Of a stretch of 64,000 nt of DNA, positions 10,132-21,400 are shown piece after piece. The notes beneath the pieces are model-generated. The model did not search any database, was not told the origin of the DNA, and worked only from the letters and a program-made list of their open reading frames with translations. The translations under genes were made by a program, and so were the position numbers. How positions within the stretch are numbered: position 1 is the first letter of the stretch; each line of letters starts with the position of its first letter. Origin of the DNA: Sipunculus nudus (Eukaryota > Annelida > Sipuncula > Golfingiida > Sipunculidae); the NCBI GenBank assembly GCA_026874595.1, contig CM049320.1, positions 39,740,714 through 39,804,713 on the forward strand, in the 5' to 3' direction.

Positions 10132-10164
10132 GTACATCCAGGGAAGTCCTAGTCATATCTCCTG

Positions 10165-10690
10165 GGAAACCTGACATTAGGTCATGATGACCTATATATT
10201 GTGAACTTAAGTCTGAAAACTTGTTTTTAGCACCCAGTCAGTCAGACGGGGGACAATTGTATCTGCCAGGCCCAGAATCTTCTAACAAAAGATTCAGGCA
10301 GGTCTTCGGTAAATCTGCATGGAAACCTGAAATTAGGTTATGGTGACCTATATTCAGTGATCTTTGGGCTAAAGATTTGATTTTCAGCACCCGGAAAATC
10401 AGATGGGCACAAATCGTATCTGCTTGCCCTGTATGTTCCAAAGTCTTGGGCAATATTCATGGATACCAGAAATGAGGTCATAGTGACCAATACCCGCCAA
10501 TACATTTTGGTAATCTCATCAATCGCTCATTTTTACCACATTTCCCAAATTTTACACACTCAGCAAACACTGATTATCTGATTATCACCTGCAGATGGCG
10601 CCATGTTTGTCTATTTGGAAACCTGAACTTATTCACTGAATTTGGATGATTGAATTTTAGCACACAGAAAAATATCTCTCTATGTTCATA
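10165..10690. repeat. Tandem repeat, ~150 bp x about 4
   Basis: Repeats start with ggaaacctg/ggataccag words at 10165, 10321, 10461 and 10617 (spacing 156, 140, 156). Each is followed by an aggt.at..tgacc-like block (lost in the fourth) and later by tttagcac. Equivalents: about 24767-25292 and 39383-39909. Confidence 0.7.
10179..10193. promoter_or_regulatory. AGGTCATGATGACCT inverted repeat (IR3)
   Basis: Two AGGTCA half-sites face each other with a 3-bp spacer, the consensus spacing of an estrogen-receptor-type response element. It sits inside the ~150 bp repeat; sister repeats have decayed versions (aggttatggtgacct, aggtcatagtgacca). Exact copies are at 24781-24795 and 39397-39411. Binding is untested. 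Confidence 0.3.
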
Positions 10691-11200
10691 AATTAGGTTG
10701 AATTTGGCTAATTTGTCAGAATTATTAACCAGAAGATAAGGTATTAAGAACAGAAGGAACAATATTCACCAATGCTTAATTTCAACTATTGAAGGTAGAG
10801 AGTATTTTATGCAGCATTAAACTAAATTTCACTAAGGTTAGTTATTAAATATCAGAAAAGCGGTTTTTTTTCAACTTATTAACTAAAAAGTAAAAACCCC
10901 TGCCATGTTTGTCACGCCACTGCATTCTTATTGATTCAAGCATTTTCATTTTGAAAATAAATTATATATCTAATATTCATGCATGTTCACCTCTAGTTTT
11001 GAGACCTAGAAATGACAGCAATCATATCATTTTCTCAGCTGTGGATTTTCCACCATTCCAAAATTACAGCCATGGTATCACAAACCCCTCCCTAGCTAAA
11101 CATTAGGGTATAATGTCAGGCTACCCACCCATATATAAGCATCAAAACTGATTAATCTCTTTTGTTAACATAAATAATATTTAATTTTGCATGGACGACT
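10691..11200. other. Stretch without a supportable gene
   Basis: It is AT-rich sequence between the ~150 bp repeats and the LINE 3' end. The 65-codon frame at 10909-11106 has no motif and differs at several residues in copy 3. Equivalents: 25293-25800 and 39910-40417. Confidence 0.5.
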
Positions 11201-12463
11201 GAATGAATGAATGAATGAATAAATAAATAAATGAGTTTTATTAGGAAAATATAGGCCTCAGACCCATAGCTTCATAATAATGATTCACATTATGCATTTA
11301 TACATAGTCACGAAACCTAATGTTCAAAACTTAAAATACACAATCAAAGAACAAAACAACAACAACAAAAATAATAAAAATACTAACAGTATCTATGAAA
11401 TTTAATAGTAATATTTGTTATAATAATAATACAAAATAAATAATAATAATCAAATAATAATAATACATACGTACATAAATAATAAAGAGATAATAAATAG
11501 AAGAAAACATTGTACATAGACGGGTATAAATGAGTTACATTAGTTCTGATATGATTTACACCGAATTTAACAACACATATAAATATCTGATCTATGCTGG
11601 ATATACAAACCTGTATCTGGTCCCTTACAGTAAAAATTTTCCATTGGGAAGAGAAGAAGTCAAGACTATATAGATGATATGTTTAAATCAATTACAAGAA
11701 ACTGATGTTTGTAGAATTCTATAATTAAGGTTGAACAGCTGATATGTGTATATTAACATTTTAGTTTATCTTTGCGATGCATGATATATTCATGAAATTT
11801 TAACACAGTTCTTAATTAAGATTTTTACATTTTTTCAGTTGTTCACTCCTGCATAAAAGTGGTTTAACAGTCCTTTTTATTGCACAAAAGAATAAAATAG
11901 AATTTACAAAACCATCATAATGATAGTTCAGTACAAAACTATATTTTCATTTAAAGTATAAATCATTTGCCAATATGGAAACCTTTGAATGATTATAATA
12001 AATAAATAACCTGGCAGAATTTATAGTATGTGTCTACAATATTAATATCACATCGTAAAGCACACTGCTGTATTTATGCAAAAAAGTTGCAATATTCATC
12101 TGTTGTGCATACATCTATATACAAAGTAACCAGGTAGCAATACCTGTTTACCTTGCATTTGAATTACTATTTATAATACGTATTGTACAAGCAGTTACAT
12201 TCATTAAATTAAAAGTCTGTGCAAGACAGCAGAGCATTTTATATAGTTTATGCAATACAATCAAGGTTGTTATTATTATTAGTGATGAAAATGCAACATT
12301 AGATATTTATAAAAGTTTATTAATATGATCACACAATCTAACATTAACAAACCCATGTTCTTGTTCCTAATATATAATAAAAGTTTTAAATTACCCAATA
12401 AAGATAATTGATATATTTTACTATTCTCTCTGATTTACAGCTCACACTTTTCATAACATTTAA
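11201..12463 (-). repeat. LINE 3' tail and simple-repeat end (copy 1)
   Basis: Downstream of the ORF2 stop (minus strand) lies about 1.2 kb of very AT-rich sequence without coding signal, including many AAT/ATA runs near 11340-11500. It ends in a (GAAT)n(AAAT)n run at 11201-11232. Several LINE clades end in short tandem repeats, so I place the element's 3' end here. A clear target-site duplication was not found. The short-unit deletion breakpoint falls at the equivalent of 11319, inside this tail. Confidence 0.55.
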
Positions 12464-12928
12464 CTATGGAATACCATCTAGTGGAGTTTTGCTTTTATCA
12501 AATGCATGATATGTGTAGGCCGCAAGACTGTTTATTTTGACTGGGTCTTCACTTGACATTAGTAAGTGGAATTTTGAATTGTTGACTTTAGACATATATT
12601 TTCTCTTCAGGTTATCATACAAAGGACATTTCATAATAAAATGGTATTCATCTTCTACATTTGCTTCTCCATGGTTTAAGCAGTATCTACAGAGTCTGTC
12701 TACCAAATCTGTTTTATTTTGACGTCCATGTTCTATATCTAGTTCATGGGAAGATGTTCTTAGTCTTGCCAAATTAGTTCGATATCTCTTATTTTAAATG
12801 AATGATAAATAAAATTCTCTATCTAATGTATTTTTAAATATTACATAAGTTTTTAATCTTCCATTAGTTTTTATGTTTTCTGACCATTCTTGCAGTCCAT
12901 TATCCTGCAGTCTTTTGTTATATCATGA
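12464..12928 (-). pseudogene. LINE ORF2 C-terminal zinc-motif fragment (copy 1)
   Basis: The minus-strand frame reads NKRLQDNGLQEWSENI, then GRLKTYVIFKN, EFYLSFI, a TAA stop, then RYRTNLARLRTSSHELDIEH. It ends with a CCHC pattern, CRYC then 12 residues, His, 4 residues, Cys, within VEDEYHFIMKCPLYDNLK. This is the typical C-terminal end of LINE ORF2, a zinc-binding segment thought to contact RNA or DNA. The frame ends at TAA (12464), close to the expected natural terminus. The 102-codon open frame from the first ATG is only the part downstream of the internal stop, which is present in every copy. It is not a host gene. Confidence 0.88.
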
Positions 12929-13239
12929 CAAAAAAAAAAGATTTTTTTGTTATTTACACAACAATATACATATACAATACACACATGAACACATAGTTTT
13001 GACACTGACATAAGTCAAACACAATGAATGAATAATGATAATATTTAAATAGATTAAGAAAACAAATCATGCTTATTACAAACAAAACACCAATTAATAA
13101 ACTTATTCTCAATAAAATTCCAATAGTCTCTTTAGTCTTTGTGATGATTCAGTAGCTGTTTACATCTAATTGAGTTTCTTCCAATATATGGTAAATACAA
13201 ATGTATTGGGTTAATAAATCAGCACTAATTTGAATCCCC
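12929..13239. other. Insert of ~310 bp inside the LINE C-terminal region (copy 1)
   Basis: On the minus strand, the GFGYAW...DVGDSN motif should run directly into the WFNKRLQDNGLQEW segment. Instead about 310 bp lies between them. The insert ends on that strand with a T-rich run next to an A-rich run (aaaaaaatcttttttttttg), like a decayed poly(A) junction. A minus-strand frame reads LPYIGRNSIRCKQLLNHHKD, which I do not recognise. It may be another element nested in the LINE. All six copies have it. Confidence 0.5.
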
Positions 13240-13585
13240 TACATCTTGTGATAGCCATTGCATATCCAAAACCATTAGAAATTTATATATATTTTATTCT
13301 TGTTTCCTAGTTTTCCTTACCATTCTCATCTAATTTGTATAGTTTATAGTAAAGTCGCTTTGGTAATCTGTTTTTCTGGCATTCTCACTATTTAAATAAA
13401 AAAAATACATTTGATCATAAACAGGGTTTGCATTAACAGTCTGCCACAATCCCCTAGTGCTGCAGCATCGGGTGAAGATGTATTAATACTAAGAATATAT
13501 TAAAGAGTTTGGTATGTACCTATTCTATATTATCCCTTTTCATATAACCCCATAGTTTACTGCCAAAAGACAGAACTGGTAGTAT
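13240..13585 (-). pseudogene. LINE ORF2 region after the reverse transcriptase, degenerate (copy 1)
   Basis: Minus-strand frames read LPVLSFGSKLWGYMKRDNIE near 13523-13582, then RLYYKLYKLDENGKEN near 13320-13360, then GFGYAM near 13258-13275. This is the usual order of the region just downstream of the reverse transcriptase in this LINE type (a YGSEIWG-like motif, then a GKENW-like motif, then GFGYVW). Copy 1 has an extra T that shifts the last motif; copies 2-6 read GFGYAWLSQDVGDSN in one frame. Only about 230 bp separate this from the endonuclease end, so the reverse transcriptase core (normally well over 1 kb, with its YxDD motif) is missing. Confidence 0.75.
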
Positions 13586-13689
13586 CATTTATCAAACAGG
13601 GAAACGATTCTTTTACTGTGATATATTTGTACTCAGAAATAACCTCTTTTATCATGAGATTAGATTTATTTTCTAACTACACTCATCTA

Positions 13690-13835
13690 TCAGCGGTTAT
13701 AAGGTGCAGTTGTTATTTATCTATATCTCCTTCGCTTGAACCATTGCCTTACTTAAACTGTTTTCCGGGCTTTCATCGCCAGGTCTTGCTCAGGTCCGAT
13801 AACTTTCATCAATACAATAAGAGAGGGATCATTCA
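13690..13835. repeat. R-A block 4, lodged between LINE endonuclease and C-terminal parts
   Basis: It aligns with R-A block 2 (tgcagttgttatttatctat...ctccttcgcttgaaccattg...ccgggctttcatcgccagg). It lies exactly where the reverse transcriptase should be, so it may have entered with the deletion of that core or by later insertion. Equivalents: 28292-28437, 42910-43055, about 47878-48020, 52844-52989, 57807-57952. Confidence 0.55.
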
Positions 13836-13849
13836 TATATATATTAAGT

Positions 13850-14517
13850 CCAAAATATATACTTCGATTATCAGTTTTATGAGAAGGGGCAATATGTATG
13901 TTGGTTATATTCCCAATTACCCAAATGACACAAAAAATAATTTTACCGGCTACATGCTGGAACAGGATAATTACCGCCCCAGAAGTATATGTCTCCAGAT
14001 ATCAACCATTTCTGTTTTAATGTATTAAAGACCTATTTCCCTCGCCCTGCTTCTATTAATATAACTTTTGTTTGACTGATCTAAATTTAAATCTAACATG
14101 ACATTCCAATCACCTCCAATAATCCTGTGATCATTGGAAAGATTCTCAATCTCTAAAAATAGCCTTTAATAAATTGTTTGCGATTCATTATAAGGCCAAT
14201 ATACATTTACTAATGTGATCTTATAATCGTTCACTAAGCAGACTAAAATTTTATCTTTATCTTAAACCGCTTTTCGATTTCACAAGAAATATTGTTCTTA
14301 AATTATATGGCTGAATCCCTAGCATTTGTTGTACTTTGGCTGTTTATGTTTTTTTTTGTATCCATTCTGCTCTAAATTTATCTTCTGTTACTTAACTACT
14401 GGGAGTTTCTCGCATAAAAACTCTCTCTATATCTGTCTTTCTTTGTAATCAATAAAAAATCTCTCACCTTTTCGTAAAGCTGCCTTAACCCCGTACATAG
14501 ATGAACACTATGTTCAA
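13850..14517 (-). pseudogene. LINE ORF2 endonuclease domain, degenerate (copy 1)
   Basis: Read on the minus strand, this is the start of a non-LTR retrotransposon ORF2 with an APE-like endonuclease, the domain that nicks target DNA. It begins near 14517 (LNIVFIYVRG), then shows RETPSS, a decayed form of the QETH catalytic motif, followed by VTEDKFRAEW near 14357-14425. Next come NARDSAI-stop-FKNN near 14291-14326, LVNVYWPYNESQTIY near 14170-14217, GGDWNVMLD near 14090-14116 and DIWRHILL near 13980-14005. The final SDH-like element reads TDNRSIYFGLN near 13860. The order and spacing match an endonuclease of normal length. At least six in-frame stops and several frame changes make it inactive. 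The plus-strand open frame of 136 codons over 13618-14028 is mostly its antisense shadow. Confidence 0.85.
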
Positions 14518-15631
14518 TTATTAAATCTCTGTGAAAAACGATCCATGTGGCCCACCTAACAATCATGATCTATATGTATTAGCGATATTATGAGAAATCA
14601 GATTAAAGCAGCAACATTTACTCATAAAATATAAACCCTGAAGTTGAAATTTTTACAATTTCCACAAACAATTAAAATTGCAAAATACACAGTATAAGAA
14701 AACATAAACAATATAGCAAATAAGTCACTGCCTTTAACCCCGGCTTGGCAGCATTTCAACAGCCTAATATTTTGCCGTCACATTTAACTCTGATCTTCCC
14801 CCAGTGCTGCCGCCTGTCGTACATAAAAGAAACTACATCATAAAAAATCACTTCTCTGCATTTTCAAGTTCCTGTTTTCTTGCATGTAGTTCCTCCACTG
14901 TTGTGTCTAGTTCTATTCTATCTTACACATTTCTTTAATACCTATGCTTTAACCGCTTCTGTATTTTGCAAGATATCGGGGTCTTTCCACCATAATTGTT
15001 ATCAGACCAAAATGAGCGCGGTCCCATTGGTTCTTTGCATTGCAACATCAGGATTTCATTGGAATTTAAAATTCCCTTATTACGTTTCATTCCTTATTCG
15101 CTCATTGCCTTGTTATTTGTTATTCTGTTTCATTTTTTTTTTTATTTTTCGCTAATTTTCTTTTTAGTTATTACTTTGTCTTATTGATTGTAATTTATTA
15201 TTCGCTAATTGCCTTGTTATTTGTTACTCTGTATCATTGAATTATTATTTATTATTCGCTAATTGCCGAATTTCTTATTGTTTTATTGAATTGGTTTCAT
15301 TATTCACTAATTTCCTTTCTATTCGTTATTCTGTCTCTGAATTGTTATTTATTATTCGCTAATTGATCTGTAATTTTTTATTCCGTCTCACTGCTATGAT
15401 ATTTATTTTTTTATTGCTTTGTTTACTATTATCTTTCATGAACATATTTTTATCCTGCAACATGTTGCCTTCGAAAAAGTGTTTTATCGGGCTATGGCTT
15501 AAGTTTCTATACTGCTGCTATTCTCTTAACTGTTAGGAAGGTCATCACAAGAGAGCTTGTGAGGTAGAAAGAGACCATGGCTCTCATTGGTCAGACGTAC
15601 TAATTTATTTTATTTGTCCAAAGCTTGCAAA

Positions 15632-15723
<92 letters not shown>

Positions 15724-17501
15724 TTCCACTAATTATTCGCACAAGGATATTTGATTAGATTCTATTGTTTTATAGTTATTTTTAGCTTTATAAACAAACT
15801 CAAAGTAGGATTTCTACAAGAGTATTCCTTGCATGATACTGCCGACAATATGCCGTAGGCTAAAATGACCTAGTTTGAGGGGTTCCTTACTTATGAATCA
15901 TTGAGCTTCCATTATTATATTTAAAAAACAATATCCATTAACAGACGCACTAGTTATAGCAGTGAGGACAGCTGGTCTCTGTTGGGGAGAATTCACTCTA
16001 GTAGGATCAACAAGCTGATAGGTGCCTGTACAATATTAAGGTGGAGTCTTGGAAACGGTTCCTTTGTCTGAGTTCTTCCTTTCATTTATCCTAAGACGAG
16101 TTTTCGGAAGCCATTTTCTCAATCAGGGCATTCAAAACACGGGGTGATTCTGTAAGCCCGAACTGTGACCTTGACACCCGGATAAGGGATTTCATCTCGG
16201 AATTTCTAGCTGTTGGACTAAAGAGAATCTAATTTAGTGCTTGTACTGGTCACAAACTATTGCCGGTTATCTAAAAAGCATTCAATTGTGTAAACAAAAT
16301 CTTCCCCTTTGATTGCGCTCCGTCAAAAAATCGTATCATGACACAATATCTAATACATAATGATACGCGTATGACGTTCAAGAAAAAAATTCAAGTTCCC
16401 AATTCCTTCATTATTTGGCAAAAATCACCTCTCTTTGAACGCTCAAAATTATAATGTAACTTGCCAACACTTTGGCTTGAGCATACCCGACTCTTCCATT
16501 TTACATTTACATGTTTTCTTTTTTTCTGTCTTTGTGGATATCTGAGTTTCCAAAGATGGGCAAGCCATCTCACCGGACCCTTGCGGTTTTTGTGCCACTC
16601 TCTCCATATCACCACAAGGACTCGTTTACTCTTCGTAGGTTTTTATATTAATTCCAGTCTTAAGCCACTGCGGAATCAAAAAGTTCAAAGTTTCCATATA
16701 TTATATTTGCATCCATGAGATTTCTGATCTTGTGTGTGTAGCTGAGGATGTTCGCATGTGACTGCAACAGACGGGATGGTTATTACATGTTTGGCCCCAC
16801 GGTTCAGTAACAAAACTTCAAGCAGCGGATAAACTGTTCCAACAACAAGTTCCGGTTCAATGCTAAAAATGTTGTTGTGTCGTAATTTTCTTCTTTAAGC
16901 TGTCGATAATGCCACCTGATACAGCCAGAGAAATGTATCGATACGATTCGATATGCCACCTGCTCACGCTTTATGATATCCTTTGCTTGATTGTCGTAAA
17001 AAGGAAACACACTGACTGCTTGTAAATATAAATGTAAATTTATTCAAAAACACAAACTTAACAATTAAAAAATTTAATCTATAATTGTTAAGGTTGACTC
17101 TTTTATACATGATTGAGACCAAATGTATTGTGATAATATTATATTGTAGACTTGATGACAAATGGATACTTTTCTCATGACGAGCCGGCGCATGTGAGTG
17201 ACAATAGAAGATTTTAACAATGGTTTCCTTTTTTTTTGATGATGTAGGGTGTATTCATACAATGATGTCAGTAGAGCAAACCTTCCTCTTTATAACCCAT
17301 AGTTTTATTTCAGATTGTGCAAGGTCCGAGTGCAAGTGGAACACTATCTGGAAGTTCATTTATGTATGTGCTGTATTATTTTCAGTTCATAAATGTCAAG
17401 TTAATGAAAGATACACAGTGACAAAATCTTCAGAGTAGGTAATGGGTCATCTGATCTTGGAGGAGCACGTTGAGGAGTCAACATCAGGCAAGTTACAATG
17501 A

Positions 17502-17545
<44 letters not shown>

Positions 17546-17823
17546 GTATACTTGTCTTTAGACCGTCCATTACGCCCAATTAAATATATAATAAATGTAT
17601 TAATTATAGAGAACCCCTGTAATAATTATACAGAAGTCTGGTATCTTACATAGAAATCGTACATTTACAGAGGAGGGAAAATAGTACTTCTTCAGTATTG
17701 AATAAACTGCATTAAGGTAGATGTATAACACATTGTTAATTGCATTATCATATTAAGGCCAAATGTATATCGCGCAAATAAAAAAAGTACATTTAAATAC
17801 AACCAGACATGAGGAATATGCAG

Positions 17824-17926
17824 TTATCTCACACCAAAGGGGTATGACATGATGACAGAACCAACACTGTCAGCCCTTCCGTCCCCGAAGGAGGCAGCCG
17901 TTCCAAACGCCAAGTCAGACCTGCAG
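17824..17926 (+). other. Exon-like island E2 (copy 2)
   Basis: It is identical in sequence to copy 1, including both splice-like ends. Confidence 0.4.
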
Positions 17927-18375
17927 GTACACGAATATGTAAGTAATTTCACTTACCACTTTTTTCTACATTCATTTATAAAATAATACCATAAAAGTCC
18001 ACTGAAAGATTTCCAAGCAAGGTCCGTACGTTTGTGAAATGGTGCGAAATTCACAGGCTGCCTGGAAAAACTGAATCATAAACTGAATCAGGAACATGAA
18101 GAACAGGCGGGATGCAACAGTAACTACATTTATTGCATGAAAATATCCCAAGTATATTTTCAACATAATCCTTCATTAATACACACTGCAGTCGTTCTGT
18201 ATCTAAATCTCCTCTGCTTGAATCGCTGCTTTGTTTAGCAAAATTTTCGGGGTTTCACCACCAGATCTGGTGCAGGGCCGATAGTTGTTATCAAACCAAT
18301 GAGACAGGGGTGTAAGGGTTTTTCAAGGTAGAGTTGGATGCACAATACGGCACCTGGCTGTCATTCATATATATG

Positions 18376-18435
<60 letters not shown>

Positions 18436-21400
18436 TTATCTTTGTTTTATTTTATTCTCTCATTGCCTTTATGTTTATTATACACTTATTTCCTTGTTAT
18501 ACATTATTCGCTCATTACCATCATATTGATTATACTCTCCCTGCTTTGTTAATAACTGTTCTCTCATTGCCTTGAAATCGAATATTCTGTCCTTATCTTG
18601 ATATTTCCTATTCCGTCTAATTGCCTTTTATTTATTTTCCCTTCAATGTCCGGAAAATTATTTAACTCTGATTGATTTTTATTTGACTCTCATTGCCTGT
18701 TTTTTTTATTATTCTCTCTCATTGACTTGACATAATTAATATGTCTCACTGCCTTGTTTTCTATTAATCTCTCCTTGCCATATTTATTATGCTGTCTCAT
18801 TACCTTACACATTGAATCATATTTTCATCCTGTCTCATTATCTAACACATTTGAAACATATTTTCATCTTGTCTCATTATGTTACACATTTGAAACATAT
18901 TTTCATGTTCATACATGAAAACCTTCGGAAGAAAGCCTTCTTGATTTTCTTGTATTAATAAAACAACTGACATAAGCATATACATAAAAAGTCTTCATTG
19001 CCTTGTTATTTAATTGCTTAAGTACTGGTGCTTTGTGCACAGCGTACTTTTTCTTATTAGATTTCCGGACTTCCTACGTTTATTTCGCGGCTGTTATAAA
19101 CTGCTGTCGTACTTTATCTTTAGCTCCTAACCTTTAGCCACTGCTTTATTCAGAAAAAAACTTTAGAAAACCTTATTCAGAAAAAAAACTTTATTTCAAA
19201 AGTTAGAGTTAGACAATGCAACACCAGGCTATCATAGGTATTTATTATAACCTCATTTCGTATTATTCCTTATTCGCTCATTGCCTTGTTATTTGTTATT
19301 CTGTCTCATTGATGTTATTTATTATTCACTCATTGCTTTCTTATTGTTATCTTATGCCTTTAGTTTCTATACCGCTGCTATTCCCTTATTTTTTTAAGAG
19401 GATCAATACTAGACGTACTTGTTTGTTTTATTGGCCAAAGCCAAGGAAACTATCATATGCTTGAGATTTGTTAGTAATTAATCGTACATGGTGCATTCTA
19501 TAACTTTTCTATCGTTTCAGGATGTTCTAAGCTTTATACACGAATACAAGTGGGATCTTTATAAGGGCATTCCTGGCATAAAATGGCTGGGCACCTGCTC
19601 TAGGCTGAAATGACCTCGCTGGAGGGTATTCTTACGCATGCTTTACCAAGATTCCTTTCTTTAATTTTTGAAAATAATATCAATTAACAGTCGCACTGGT
19701 TTTACCTGTAACAACACCTGGTAGGAACAACCAGTCGATAGATGCCTGTACAATATTAGGGTGGAGACTTTGAAACGTTTCCATTGTTCGAGTTCCTCTT
19801 CGGGTTTTCGAAAACAGTTTTACCAATCGAGGCATTCAGCACCCTTGGGGATGGGATGTCTGTGGCGCACGAAGTGTGAGCCGATACTCGGATGTGGGGT
19901 CGCACTCCTATATTTCTAGCTGTTGGACATAGAGAATCAATGCGAACGCTTGTACTGGGTTTTGACCATTGCCAGTTATTTAAAAAAAACAGTCACTTGT
20001 GTAAACACGGTACTTACAACTTACCTTTATAAGGGCATTCTGGCATGAAATGGCTGGGCACCTGCCCTAGGCTGAAATGACCTCGCTGGAGGGTATCCTT
20101 ACGCATGCTTAACTAAGATTCGTTTCTTTAATTTTTGAAAATAATATCAATTAACAGTCGCACTGTTTTTACCTGTAACAACACCTGGAAGGAACAACCA
20201 GCCGATAGATGCCTGTACAATATTAGGGTGGAGACTTTGAAACGTTTCCATTGTTCGAGTTCCTCCTCGGGTTTTCGAAAACAGTTTTACCAATCGAGGC
20301 ATTCAGCACCCTTGGGAATGGGGTGGCTGTAGCGCACGAAGTGTGAGCCGAGACTCGGATGTGGGGTCGCACTCCTATATTTCTAGCTTTTGGACATAGA
20401 GATTCAATGCGAACGCTTGTACTGGGTTCTGACCATTGCCAGTTATTTAAAAGAACAGTCACTTGTGTAAACACGGTACTTACAACTTACCCTTTGATTT
20501 CACTCCAGTGAATAAAACATGTTATGACACTTTGACTATATTTATTTAAAAAATAATACGATTACAACGTAGAATTAAAATCAGTTTACACAGCCCTTCA
20601 ATATTTGTCACAAATCACCTCTCATTTCGACGATTCTTCTTTCAATGTGGAATAACATTGTGTAATACAACATTTTTTCCCTAAGCGTCTCAGACTTCTC
20701 ATTTTCTTTCCATTGAAAGCCTGATGAAAAACAAATGCTTTACTTGACATTGATGAAAGGAGCTTTCATTCCCTAATCACATTGTCGCAATCTTCCTTTC
20801 TTGACTTTGTTTGTTTGAAAAGTGTTGCACTTCTGCACAGCAATACTTAAATACAAACGGCGTGAAGGAAAAGGTATCACGCCTGCAAAAGAAAACAGGC
20901 TATACGGTTTCTATTTGTGTCTTATATAAATAAACGACAAAAGAACAATATTTCTAATGTGGATTGAATACTTATGTACGCTTTGAAAATGTGTGCCTTT
21001 CCTTGGCGGATAAATGATTTACAGAATATATTTGAAAACAAAATCTTTATGCCGAAAGGGACCCTCCGCTTCTGTTGTCGACAAAATAACGTAAATTATT
21101 CAAGTCCGAGCGCAAACGTGTTATGCACCCTTCGTCAAGGCCTAGCCGGATTATACACCCCACGTGTGCCATTGTCTCCATATCACAACATATTGTCCTT
21201 CCCTTTCAAGGTCTTTGTTTTCATTGGATGCATATACGCGGCTGTAAAATAAATCGGCCCCATATATCCTATATATTTATTTTTTTTCTCTTGTTTTCTT
21301 ATAATATTAGTGGGTTAATGTCTATTCTAAATATACAGAACAAGCCTGATTAGTTTACATGTATTAAAACCCCAAACTTTTTTTTTCAAAACTGCAATTA

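Larger units (their letters stand above)
1..14575. repeat. Long tandem unit, copy 1 (14,575 bp)
   Basis: The sequence at base 1 (gtattagcgatattatgag) recurs at 14576, 29177, 43795, 48763, 53729 and 58692, and the sequence after each recurrence is near-identical. This copy is the reference for sub-unit positions given elsewhere. It differs from copy 2 by a few dozen substitutions and by microsatellite lengths. Private variants include an extra T in the LINE fragment near 13258 and a slightly different start of the GAAT run at 11198. The unit start is set by the window edge and is not a natural boundary. No complete gene is visible in it. Confidence 0.97.

Noticed and set aside
12464-12772. Small host zinc-finger gene
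   Set aside because: The frame continues upstream past a stop into typical LINE ORF2 sequence, so the CCHC motif belongs to a decayed retrotransposon.
13618-14028. Plus-strand open frame of 136 codons conserved in five units
   Set aside because: It lies antisense to the LINE endonuclease end and the R-A block, has no recognisable motif, and is broken by a 2-bp deletion in copy 4. Conservation is explained by recent duplication.
18334-18552. Ile/Tyr repeat protein in copy 2
   Set aside because: It is a translated (TA)n microsatellite, open only because of tract length in that copy.
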